From positions 1 to 32,708 of the forward strand of contig JBCDKU010000022.1 in the NCBI GenBank assembly GCA_038746265.1: 32,708 nucleotides of DNA, written 5' to 3'. The position numbers and the translations under genes were made by a program. The notes beneath the pieces were generated by a model. It did no database searches and was not told the origin of the DNA. It saw nothing but the letters and a program-made list of their open reading frames with translations. Source of the stretch: JBCBKP01 sp038746265 (GTDB lineage: Bacteria; Planctomycetota; Phycisphaerae; Phycisphaerales; UBA1924). Positions 22,277 through 29,514 of the stretch are shown piece after piece. The stretch's first letter is position 1; each line of letters begins with the position of its first letter.

Positions 22277-22828
22277 TTACGGCTCGTGGCGCGACTCAGA
22301 CTCGGCAAGGATCCGATCAATGCGGAGCTCCGCGTCGATCAGCTCGAGCGCAACTGCTTGGTCGTCATGGTCTTCCGTCTCGGATCGCGCGGCTCGGACG
22401 CCGGCGCACAGGTCCGTGAGCTGGAGCCGTGCGGTCTCATCACTCGCGGCGAACTCCAAACCAAACCGGAAGCCGGACGGGTCGTGCCTGATCCAGACGG
22501 TTCGGGCGAAGACGAGGATGCGTCCTTCGGGGATCTCGATGAGGATCTGCTTCCAGTCGCCGACGGGGCGCGGGCGGGTCTGGCTCACGACCTGAGCACC
22601 GCGGGAAGACAGATCCACGACGCGACCCATGTTCGACCAGAGGCCGTGGGGCTCGACACGCGTAACGCGGCGGGTGTCGCCCGCGCCGGCCATGCGGACG
22701 AGCGAGCCGGTCTGGGTGAAGCGGGTTGTGGCTCGGAGTCGTGCCAACTGGTCTCCGGTGGGAGCGAACGCTGGGGGTCCTACCCACCCGGCGGGGAGCC
22801 GATATCGACGCAATGTCGCGATCGGCAT
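22277..22828 (-). CDS. PilZ domain protein (probable c-di-GMP effector)
   Basis: The 183-residue protein carries the two PilZ nucleotide-binding motifs: RRVTR (53-57, RxxxR) and DLSSRG (72-77, [D/N]xSxxG), followed by the beta-barrel strands (WKQILIEIPEGRILVFARTVWIR and FRFGLEFAASDE). This predicts binding of cyclic di-GMP. No output domain is fused, so it would act through a protein partner. The first 50 residues are basic and unstructured-looking; the tail (about 145-183) is helical and acidic. ATG 22828 has no clear ribosome binding site but follows an AT-rich -10-like stretch. It is downstream of the truncated hemoglobin gene on the same strand (gap 142 bases). Confidence 0.85.
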   Translation of the reverse strand: MPIATLRRYRLPAGWVGPPAFAPTGDQLARLRATTRFTQTGSLVRMAGAGDTRRVTRVEPHGLWSNMGRVVDLSSRGAQVVSQTRPRPVGDWKQILIEIPEGRILVFARTVWIRHDPSGFRFGLEFAASDETARLQLTDLCAGVRAARSETEDHDDQAVALELIDAELRIDRILAESESRHEP

Positions 22829-22846
22829 GATCGGCCAACTGCCGGA

Positions 22847-22860
22847 GATATAAGCATAAT
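22847..22860 (-). promoter_or_regulatory. AT-rich -10 candidate for the PilZ gene
   Basis: The only AT-rich island in this high-GC gap contains overlapping minus-strand hexamers TATGCT (22858-22853) and TTATAT (22853-22848). The leader would be about 13-18 bases and no Shine-Dalgarno sequence is present. No -35 is clear. Confidence 0.3.
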
Positions 22861-22970
22861 CCCTATTTCCGGCCGGGGCGCTCGCTTCACGGGTTGAGCG
22901 GCGAGAAATCCCTCAGATCAACCGCCCGAACGGGTGATTTCGGACCTTGGAGGTGCCGTCGGGGGTCGGA

Positions 22971-23501
22971 TCAGGCCCTGTTGACCATCCAGCCGCTGAA
23001 GCTCTTGAGGAACTGCTCGAAGCCGGCGCGGTGGTCGGGCCGGAGGTTGAGTTCCTTCTCGGCGTAGTCGAGGGCCTCGGCGAAGCACGCGAGCCAGGTT
23101 CGGCGGGCGGGTTCGTCGATCTCGAAGGGCAGGTGGCGGGCCCGCATCATGGGCGGGCCGTACTTCTGCTGGTAAAGCGGAGGGCCGCCCAGCAGGAAGG
23201 TGAAGAAGGACGCGGACCGATCGACAGCGGCCTCGAATTCGACGGTGTCTGCCGCGGGGAACAGGTGCGCGACGTCGGAGCGGACGAGGCGGCCGTAGAA
23301 ATCGGCGATCATGGCCTGGATGTTGTCCTCGCCCATGGCGGCGTAGGTGCCGCGGTCGATCGAGTTGTTCTGGGGCGGACCGCCCGGCGGGGTGTAGATC
23401 GGGCGGTCGGGGGCCTCCGGCAGGCGGTCACCGCCCATGCCGGTAAGCGGCAGGCCCATCGGGCGGGGCTTGTCTTGTCCGGGGGCGTCTGGATCAGGCA
23501 C
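22971..23501 (-). CDS. Truncated hemoglobin, group II (trHbO-like)
   Basis: The globin domain occupies residues 55-176 of a 176-residue protein. Key heme-pocket residues are visible: B10 Tyr69 (ADFYGRL), CD1 Phe81 (HLFPA), proximal His123 (MRARHLPFEI) and Trp136 (RRTWL), the group II pattern. The family binds oxygen and NO, and some members detoxify NO or deliver oxygen. An extra Pro/Gly-rich N-terminal segment of about 50 residues is unusual if GTG 23501 is the true start; that GTG overlaps the upstream gene's stop by seven bases with GGAG further up. ATG 23459 is an alternative start that drops 14 residues. Confidence 0.85.
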   Translation of the reverse strand: MPDPDAPGQDKPRPMGLPLTGMGGDRLPEAPDRPIYTPPGGPPQNNSIDRGTYAAMGEDNIQAMIADFYGRLVRSDVAHLFPAADTVEFEAAVDRSASFFTFLLGGPPLYQQKYGPPMMRARHLPFEIDEPARRTWLACFAEALDYAEKELNLRPDHRAGFEQFLKSFSGWMVNRA

Positions 23502-23775
23502 GGGCGTCGATCTCCGTGATGAGCTTGGCGAGGCCCTCGACGTCGCGGTCATCGAGGATCTTCTGGACGCGGGCATCGGGCAGCGGGGGCTCGCACTTGG
23601 CGGCCGCGAGCGCTTTCTCGGCTCGGGTCCAGAGTTTGTCTGCTTCGGCTCCGCTCGCGAGGTAAAGCTCGCCCACGAGTTCCTGAAGGCGGCCGAGCAC
23701 GATGGTGCCGTGGTGGAGGTAATAGCGGTTGATGATGCCGCGCTGGTGCTTGGTGTAGTCGCGTCCTGTGGGCAT
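23494..23775 (-). CDS. Small conserved protein of unknown function (planctomycete type)
   Basis: The 93-residue protein reads TGRDYTKHQRGIINRYYLHHGTIV at the start and has RDVEGLAKLITEIDARA at the end. I recognise this RDYT.[HY]Q..I...YY pattern from small proteins in planctomycetes, but I do not know its function. It is predicted to be all helical, with an aromatic N-terminal third and an acidic C-terminus; it has no Cys pair or membrane segment. GTG of the hemoglobin gene overlaps its stop, so the two are probably co-translated. ATG 23775 has GAGGA ten bases upstream. It is divergent from the thioredoxin-like gene. Confidence 0.75.
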   Translation of the reverse strand: MPTGRDYTKHQRGIINRYYLHHGTIVLGRLQELVGELYLASGAEADKLWTRAEKALAAAKCEPPLPDARVQKILDDRDVEGLAKLITEIDARA

Positions 23776-23932
23776 GGGCGGGGGTCCTCGCGGGAGCGTA
23801 CGGGCGGAAATCCGAAATCGCGCCCGGTCGCCGGAATAACCGGGGGGGTGGCGGCCGATGTTCCCGCTGCGTCGCGCGGCGGTTTGGCTGCGCGGCGTCT
23901 GAATCTCACCACAAGCTCGGAGGACTGAACTC

Positions 23933-24388
23933 ATGGCGAACCGCACCCTGAATCGAATCGGCGTTTTTGGCGTGGCTCTGGCGGCCGGCGTGGCCGGGCT
24001 CGGCGTGATGACCGCGGCGACGGCGACGACCGCCGAGAGAACGGTGGCGGCGATCGCCGAGGCCGAGGCTCCGGATCTGGTGCTCGTGAAGTGGCACGCG
24101 GACTGGTGCGGCAAGTGCCGCGCGCTCGCGCCGACATGGGAGTCGGCCGGCGAGGCGCTGGGCTCGGAGGGCGTGCTCTTTGTCAACCTCGACAAGACCA
24201 ACAAGCAGACGACGAAGCAGGCCGAGCACCTGACGGCGCAGATTGGGCTCGCGCCGATCTGGGACCGCTACGGGAAGAAGACGGGCGTGCTCACGCTCCA
24301 CGACGCCGAGACGGGCGAGCTCGTGCGCGAGTTCACGGTCGGCGCGACGGTTGACGACATCCGTTCCGCGGTGAACGAAGCGGGCTGA
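23933..24388 (+). CDS. Thioredoxin-fold protein with N-terminal signal anchor (CGKC active site)
   Basis: The 151-residue protein has a basic start and a hydrophobic stretch (GVFGVALAAGVAGLGVMTAATA), likely a signal peptide or membrane anchor, then a thioredoxin fold. The active site reads WHADWCGKCRALAPTW with Cys59 and Cys62. CGKC differs from the CGPC of thioredoxin, which usually shifts the redox potential and suits an exported thiol-disulfide protein. The cis-Pro loop is less canonical (LAPIWDRYG). ATG 23933 has GGAGGA nine bases upstream. A strong terminator follows 28 bases after the stop. Confidence 0.88.
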   Translation: MANRTLNRIGVFGVALAAGVAGLGVMTAATATTAERTVAAIAEAEAPDLVLVKWHADWCGKCRALAPTWESAGEALGSEGVLFVNLDKTNKQTTKQAEHLTAQIGLAPIWDRYGKKTGVLTLHDAETGELVREFTVGATVDDIRSAVNEAG

Positions 24389-24415
24389 GACTCGAATCGC
24401 GATGAACAAGCGCAC

Positions 24416-24444
24416 CCCACGGACTCAGATCCGTGGGTTTTTTT
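24416..24444 (+). terminator. Rho-independent terminator after the thioredoxin-like gene
   Basis: An 8-bp stem (CCCACGGA and TCCGTGGG) with a 6-base loop is followed by seven Ts (24438-24444), the textbook form. Its 22-base stem-loop matches the right RAYT palindrome at 18 of 22 positions, so it may be a domesticated REP. Confidence 0.88.
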
Positions 24445-24465
24445 GTGCGCCGAATGGGCGTCCTG

Positions 24466-25113
24466 TCAGTCGCCCAGCGCGCCGAGCTCGAGGTCGGGGA
24501 GTTCTTCGATCGGGTGATCCCCGAAGGCGACCGACACGGGCAGATCCATCGTCATGCCCGTGGAACCGATGCGTTTGATGATCTGCTCGATGGTGTCGCG
24601 GACGTTGTGACGCCGCGCGAAGGCGACGATCGCGACGTCGAGGCGGGTCGCGGTGGGCTCGCCGATGAGGCGGCGGATGCGCTGGCTGGTCGCGAAGTAG
24701 TGCTCGGGGAGCAGGTCGGCGCCGACGATGGCGCGGTGACGGTGCGACATCTCTTGGATGAGCCCGTGCACGAGGTAGGCGTCGTCCACGAGGCCCGCGA
24801 TGCCCAGCTTGTCCGGGATGAAGTCGATTTCTTCGTTGATGTAGGAGAGGGCGGTTTCGATGATCGGGACGATCTGCTCGCTGACGCCCGCTTTCTCGGC
24901 GGCGGTGTGGGCGGCCTCGATCAGCTCGATCGTGGACTCGACGTAGCTCTGGATCATGGCGACCGCGGCCGCGGTTTTTTCTTTGATCTGGTCCTCGGAG
25001 AGGCCGTGGTCGTGGTGGGAGTAGGCGTTGGAGACGATGTTGGCGAGCGTGCCCTCGCTGGCTTCCTGGGCCTTGGCTTGCTCGATCGCCTGCTTGATCT
25101 CGGAGGTATCCAC
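24466..25113 (-). CDS. DUF1232-containing protein
   Basis: The 215-residue protein contains the DUF1232 (YkvA-type) core at about 88-118: ALSYINEEIDFIPDKLGIAGLVDDAYLV, where the D-[FL]-I-P-D.L...G..DD pattern is the family hallmark. The family is of unknown function and usually membrane-associated; no membrane helix is obvious here. The N-terminus is a helical, charged segment (EIKQAIEQAKAQEASEG). GTG 25113 has GGAG six bases upstream; an ORF to 25209 would add 32 Pro/Arg-rich residues and is less likely. It is divergent from sucC. Confidence 0.75.
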   Translation of the reverse strand: MDTSEIKQAIEQAKAQEASEGTLANIVSNAYSHHDHGLSEDQIKEKTAAAVAMIQSYVESTIELIEAAHTAAEKAGVSEQIVPIIETALSYINEEIDFIPDKLGIAGLVDDAYLVHGLIQEMSHRHRAIVGADLLPEHYFATSQRIRRLIGEPTATRLDVAIVAFARRHNVRDTIEQIIKRIGSTGMTMDLPVSVAFGDHPIEELPDLELGALGD

Positions 25114-25406
25114 GTCGTGCTCCACTAATCGCGGCGGCGGCGGGTCTGTCACCTGTCTGTCACGGGCCTGGTTCGCCAGACCGCGGCCGCGCGGGCACTC
25201 CCCGACCACGGAGAGATATCGGAGACCAGTGTACCCGTGCGGCGGGGCAGGGCGATGCCGGCCCGATTCTCGTCCCGGCTTCTGCTATCCCCGGGCTGGG
25301 CCCCCGGGCTGGGCTCTCGGGCGGGTCGGGCCGGTTAGTATCCGGCCCGCGGCGATCGGAGCCCTCTGACGCCGTTTCCAAGACAGCGCACGAAGGGACG
25401 CACGCG
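25114..25406. promoter_or_regulatory. Divergent regulatory region of DUF1232 and sucC genes
   Basis: This 293-base region has a minus-strand TACACT (25232-25227) facing DUF1232 and a plus-strand TAGTAT (25336-25341) facing sucC; neither has a clear -35 hexamer. A 13-base unit (CCCCGGGCTGGGC) occurs twice in perfect tandem (25289-25301, 25302-25314). GAAGGGACG lies ahead of the sucC ATG as a ribosome binding site. No small gene is evident. Confidence 0.3.
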
Positions 25407-26606
25407 ATGAAGATCCACGAGTACCAGGGACGTGAACTGCTCGCCTCGTTCGGCATCCCGGTGCCCTCGGGCGAGGTGATCACCGACCCCGCGAAGGCCG
25501 AGGCGACTTACCAGAGCGTCTCGTCGGCCGCGGGGACCGATCTGGTTGTGGTCAAGGCCCAGGTGCACGCGGGCGGCCGCGGCAAGGCGGGGTTCGTGAA
25601 GCTGGTGCGTTCGGCGGCGGAGGCGAAGGAAGCCGCCGAGTTCATGCTGAGCAACAAGATGGTCAGCGTGCAGACCGGTCCCGAGGGGCTCGAGGTCTCG
25701 AAGCTGCTGTTCGCCGCGGGCGTGGACATCGAGAAGGAGTACTACCTCGCGATCACGACCGACCGCGACACGCGGCGGAACGTGATGATCGCGAGCGCTG
25801 AGGGCGGCGTGGAGATCGAGCAGGTCGCCGAGTCGAACCCCGACGCGATCCTGAAGCAGCCGATCGACCCGCAGATGGGCCTGCAGCCCAACCAGGCGCG
25901 GCGTCTGGCGTTCGACCTTGGCTTCAAGGGCAAGCAGGTGAACCAGGCCGTCAAGATCATGATGGCGCTCGCGAAGCTCTACACCGCGAAGGACTGCGCG
26001 CTCGCGGAGATCAACCCGCTGATCGTGACCCCGGCCGACGCGAACAACCCGGACGGCCAGGTGCTGGCGATCGACGCGAAGTTCAACTTCGACGACAACG
26101 GGCTGTTCCGCCAGAAGGACGTGCAGGCGATGGACGACGGGTCGGAGACCGACCCGGCGGAGCTCAAGGCCGAGGAGCACGGGCTGAGCTACATCAAGCT
26201 CGACGGCAACATCGGCTGCCTCGTCAACGGCGCGGGCCTCGCGATGGCGACCATGGACACCATCAAGCACCACGGCGGCGACCCCGCGAACTTCCTTGAT
26301 GTCGGCGGCTCGGCGTCGGAGCAGGCGGTGACCGAGGCGTTCCGGATCATCCTGAGCGACGACAGCGTCAAGGGGATCCTGGTCAACATCTTCGGCGGGA
26401 TCATGGACTGCGGCGTGATCGCGCAGGGCGTCGTCAACGCCGCGAAGGAGATCGGGTTCACGGTGCCGCTGGTCGTGCGGCTCGAGGGCAACAACGTTGA
26501 GGGCGGACGCTCGACGCTCGACGCCGCGAAGGGTGACCTCCCGACGCTGCAGTCGGCGTCGGACCTGAGCGACGGCGCCCAGAAGGTTGTGGCGGCGGTG
26601 GGGTGA
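25407..26606 (+). CDS. sucC: Succinyl-CoA synthetase (ADP-forming) subunit beta
   Basis: SucC with SucD makes ATP from succinyl-CoA in the TCA cycle. The 399-residue protein is full length: MKIHEYQGRELLASFGIPVP at the start (ATP-grasp N-terminus), VVKAQVHAGGRGKAGFVKL, LAEINPLIVTP, and the CoA-ligase C-terminus with FLDVGGSASEQAV and INIFGGI-type LVNIFGGIMDC (the region that contacts SucD and succinate). The ATG at 25407 is preceded by GAAGGGACG. sucD normally follows within a few bases; here the next gene is a convergent beta-helix gene whose stop is 16 bases away, so the alpha subunit is encoded elsewhere. Confidence 0.97.
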   Translation: MKIHEYQGRELLASFGIPVPSGEVITDPAKAEATYQSVSSAAGTDLVVVKAQVHAGGRGKAGFVKLVRSAAEAKEAAEFMLSNKMVSVQTGPEGLEVSKLLFAAGVDIEKEYYLAITTDRDTRRNVMIASAEGGVEIEQVAESNPDAILKQPIDPQMGLQPNQARRLAFDLGFKGKQVNQAVKIMMALAKLYTAKDCALAEINPLIVTPADANNPDGQVLAIDAKFNFDDNGLFRQKDVQAMDDGSETDPAELKAEEHGLSYIKLDGNIGCLVNGAGLAMATMDTIKHHGGDPANFLDVGGSASEQAVTEAFRIILSDDSVKGILVNIFGGIMDCGVIAQGVVNAAKEIGFTVPLVVRLEGNNVEGGRSTLDAAKGDLPTLQSASDLSDGAQKVVAAVG

Positions 26607-26621
26607 GCGACTCCTGGCGAC

Positions 26622-28031
26622 TCAGAAACTGAAGTTCGCGTAGGGCGACGTCGTCGTGATCTGGCCCGGGCCGGTGACGATGGGGCCGAACGAGTGGCTC
26701 GTGGAGTTGAGGAACGAGTAGTTGATGTTGAAGTTCTCGATCGCGGTGTTCTTCACGACAACATTCCCGAGGCTCTCGATGCGGAACCCAACATCATTCA
26801 GCGCGGCGGTGTTCGACTCGACGTGGTTGGTCGAGCTTGACGCGAGGATGCCGTAGCCCTGGAGCGTGATGTCGCTCCCGGCGGCGCTGTTGACGTTTTC
26901 CTCGCAGACGTTGTTCACGATGCGGCAGCGCCGGAAGACGCGGATGCCGGCACGGGTGTTCCGCCGCGCGGCATTGCCGTCGATGAGCGTGCCGAAGCTG
27001 GCGAGGATGCCGTAGCGGCCGCACTCGGTGACCGAGGAGGACCTGACCACGCCCTGGGTGACCGAGATGCCGTCGACTGCGGCGTTGCTCACGGAGCAGT
27101 TGACGACCGATGCCGCATCGGTGAGGGTGATGCCGTCGTTGCCGGCGTTATTGATGCTGCAGTTCAGAACCGAGTTCTCGCCGGATCCTTGAATGCCGAT
27201 GAAGCTGTCGCTGACGGTGCATCCGGAGATCGAGTTCGTGTTCAAGACGAGAATCCCGGCGGAACCGGAACTGCGCACGGTGCAGTTCTCGATGCGGTTG
27301 TTGTTGTCGAGGTCGATGCCGTCCCCGAGCGGCGCGGTGATGGTGCAACTCGAGATGAGATTGCCGGACATGCCGTTGATCGCGTCTGTGTCGGTGCCCG
27401 AGATCAGCGTGTTGCGGACGATGTTGCCGGACGCCATTCGGATGCCGCCTGCCTGCGGGTTCTTGACCGTGCAGCCGTCCACGAGCGACGACTCGGCGAG
27501 GCGGATCGCGGTCCCGACGTGATTATCGACGTGGCAATCGCGGATGACGCTGAACGAGCCGATCTCGAACGCGGGCGAGGATTGGGCGGTGCCGTTCGAG
27601 ACGGCGTAGAGGGCTTCGAGAATGATCTGCTCGTCGTTGACGGCCGAGACGGCGCTCCCGCCCCAGCTCGCGATGGTGCCGTTGCGGATGCGGATATCAC
27701 TGTACGAGACGGCTTCGCCGACCTCGATCGCGTGCGAGGCGCCGGAGTTGCCGTTGAGCCGGAAGCCGTTGAGATCGATCGTGACGGCGCTGGTCGTGAT
27801 CGTGATCGCGTGCCCGTCGGCAGGTCCGTTGTAGTTGTAGGGGCCCGTGAGGTAGTAGCTGCCTGATTGGGCGATGACGATCGGCAGCTGGCTCGGATCG
27901 ATGGGCGTGCGGGGCTCGATCTGGTCCGTGGTCTTGCCTGTGGGCGAGACGGGCCCGGCGGGGGGCGTCAGCGGGCCGGCGGCGGCGGCGGATACGGCGA
28001 CAGCGGCGATGCAGGACGTGAGCAGTTTCAT
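26622..28031 (-). CDS. Secreted right-handed parallel beta-helix protein, paralog 1
   Basis: The 469-residue protein has a signal peptide (MKLLTSCIAAVAVSAAAAG), then the shared head PLTPPAGPVSPTGKTTDQIEPRTPI, then SGSYYLTG and DLNGF before a long beta-helix (about 75-450) of irregular coils such as NSVLNCSINNAGNDGITLT. It ends ...SPYANFSF. Beta-helix proteins of this kind act in adhesion, polysaccharide handling or surface layers; no pectate-lyase active site is visible. ATG 28031 has GAGGGAA close upstream. It is the 3'-most of three tandem paralogs on this strand (gap 45 bases). I do not know its target. Confidence 0.85.
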   Translation of the reverse strand: MKLLTSCIAAVAVSAAAAGPLTPPAGPVSPTGKTTDQIEPRTPIDPSQLPIVIAQSGSYYLTGPYNYNGPADGHAITITTSAVTIDLNGFRLNGNSGASHAIEVGEAVSYSDIRIRNGTIASWGGSAVSAVNDEQIILEALYAVSNGTAQSSPAFEIGSFSVIRDCHVDNHVGTAIRLAESSLVDGCTVKNPQAGGIRMASGNIVRNTLISGTDTDAINGMSGNLISSCTITAPLGDGIDLDNNNRIENCTVRSSGSAGILVLNTNSISGCTVSDSFIGIQGSGENSVLNCSINNAGNDGITLTDAASVVNCSVSNAAVDGISVTQGVVRSSSVTECGRYGILASFGTLIDGNAARRNTRAGIRVFRRCRIVNNVCEENVNSAAGSDITLQGYGILASSSTNHVESNTAALNDVGFRIESLGNVVVKNTAIENFNINYSFLNSTSHSFGPIVTGPGQITTTSPYANFSF

Positions 28032-28076
28032 GTTGTTCCCTCTGCGTGGCAAACGGAAAGGTGCGTGTGACCGGAC

Positions 28077-29447
28077 TCAGTAGATCCAGTTCGCGAGCGG
28101 TGTCTGCGAGGTGGTGATCGGGCCGGTGCCGCTGATGAGCGGTCCGACGCGGTTGCCGACGACGAAGTTGAAGGCATCGAACACGTTTCCCGAGGCGGTG
28201 TTCCGGACGGCGAAGTTGCCGCCCGAGGTGATGCGCATACCCACGTCGTTGCGGGTGCAGTGGTTGGCCTCGATGCGGTTGTCACCGCTCTGGACGAGGA
28301 TGCCCGCAGAACCGTCCGCGACGCCTGTCGCGCCGGTGGCGCGGTTGAGATCGACGGCGTTGTTGATCACGGTGCAGCTCGCGAACACGCGGATGCCGGC
28401 CTCGTCGTTGTTGGTCGCGGCGTTGTTCTCGATGTGGCAGCTGCGGCTGGCGAGGAAGCCGTAGCGGCCGTTGTTGTACGCGTTGGAGTTGCGGATGACG
28501 CTGTTGTTCGTGACGGCCAGCCCGTCCTCGACGGCATCGGATGCGATGCAGCCTTCCACCACGTTGTTGAGGCTCGCCACGATCCCGCTGACCCCCACAA
28601 ACCGGATCACGCAGGAGGCGATCGTGTTGCGATTATCGAGTCTGATCCCTGTGGCGAAGACGTCGCTGACCGTGCAATCGCGGAGCACGTTGTCGCTCGA
28701 GCCTGTGATCCCGTTGCCGCCCGTGGCATTGCGGACCGAGCACTCGAGCACACGGCATGAATTGGTAATGGAGATCCCGCTCAATGCGTTCTCGACGCTG
28801 CAGCGGCTCAGGACGGCCCCGTCGCTCACGGCGATGCCCGTCGAGGTCGCGCCGGAGACGATTGATGATTCGATGACTGCGCCCTCGCGCATACTGATGC
28901 CGACGCCCTGCTGGTTGCGGACGCGGCAGTTCCGGACGGTCCCGTACTCACCGAGCCAGATCGCGGGGACGGCTGACATCTGCCCGGATGACGAGACGAA
29001 CACATCTTCGACGACGCAGTGGTCGTCATCGAACGCCAGGATCGCGCCGCGGCCCCATGAGTTGATGGTGCCGTTGCGGATCGTGATCCCGCTGAGCGGC
29101 ACCGAGCCGGCGACATCGATGGCGTAGTTGCCTGGTGTTCCGCCCCGCCGCCCGTTGAGCCGGAATCCGTTGAGATCGATCGTGACCGCGCTCGTCGTGA
29201 TCGTGATGGCGTTCTGCGGGGTGCCGGCGAGGTCGTAGTCGTAGTTGCTGGTGAGGTAGTAGCTGCCGGGCTGCGAGATCGTGATGGGCAGATCATCCGG
29301 GCTGATCGGCGTTCGCGGCTCGATCTGATCGGTGGTTTTGCCGGTAGACGCGACCGCGCCGGGCGGCGGCGTCAGCGGGCCGGCGAGTGACGCCGCGGAG
29401 ACAGCGAACGCTGTGCAGACAGCGACAAATCGAGCGAGCGCGTGCAT
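28077..29447 (-). CDS. Secreted right-handed parallel beta-helix protein, paralog 2
   Basis: This 456-residue protein shares the signal peptide type, the head PLTPPPGAVASTGKTTDQIEPRTPI and the PGSYYLTSN...AVTIDLNGFRLNG block with its neighbours. The helix region (about 70-440) includes coils such as DNVLRDCTVSDVFATGIRLDNR and NNVVEGCIASDAVEDGLAVTN, and the tail is ...TPLANWIY. It aligns closely with paralog 1 in the last 100 residues (GRYGFLASRS, NRIEANHCTRNDVGMRI). ATG 29447 has GAGGGG eight bases upstream, while the longer frame upstream lacks a signal peptide at its start. The function is unknown beyond probable export. Confidence 0.85.
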   Translation of the reverse strand: MHALARFVAVCTAFAVSAASLAGPLTPPPGAVASTGKTTDQIEPRTPISPDDLPITISQPGSYYLTSNYDYDLAGTPQNAITITTSAVTIDLNGFRLNGRRGGTPGNYAIDVAGSVPLSGITIRNGTINSWGRGAILAFDDDHCVVEDVFVSSSGQMSAVPAIWLGEYGTVRNCRVRNQQGVGISMREGAVIESSIVSGATSTGIAVSDGAVLSRCSVENALSGISITNSCRVLECSVRNATGGNGITGSSDNVLRDCTVSDVFATGIRLDNRNTIASCVIRFVGVSGIVASLNNVVEGCIASDAVEDGLAVTNNSVIRNSNAYNNGRYGFLASRSCHIENNAATNNDEAGIRVFASCTVINNAVDLNRATGATGVADGSAGILVQSGDNRIEANHCTRNDVGMRITSGGNFAVRNTASGNVFDAFNFVVGNRVGPLISGTGPITTSQTPLANWIY

Positions 29448-29514
29448 GGTTGGTCCCCTCTCGAAACGCGGAACGTCCCAGCGTACCGGGTCGCGGGAGG
29501 GGGGCCAACGGAAT

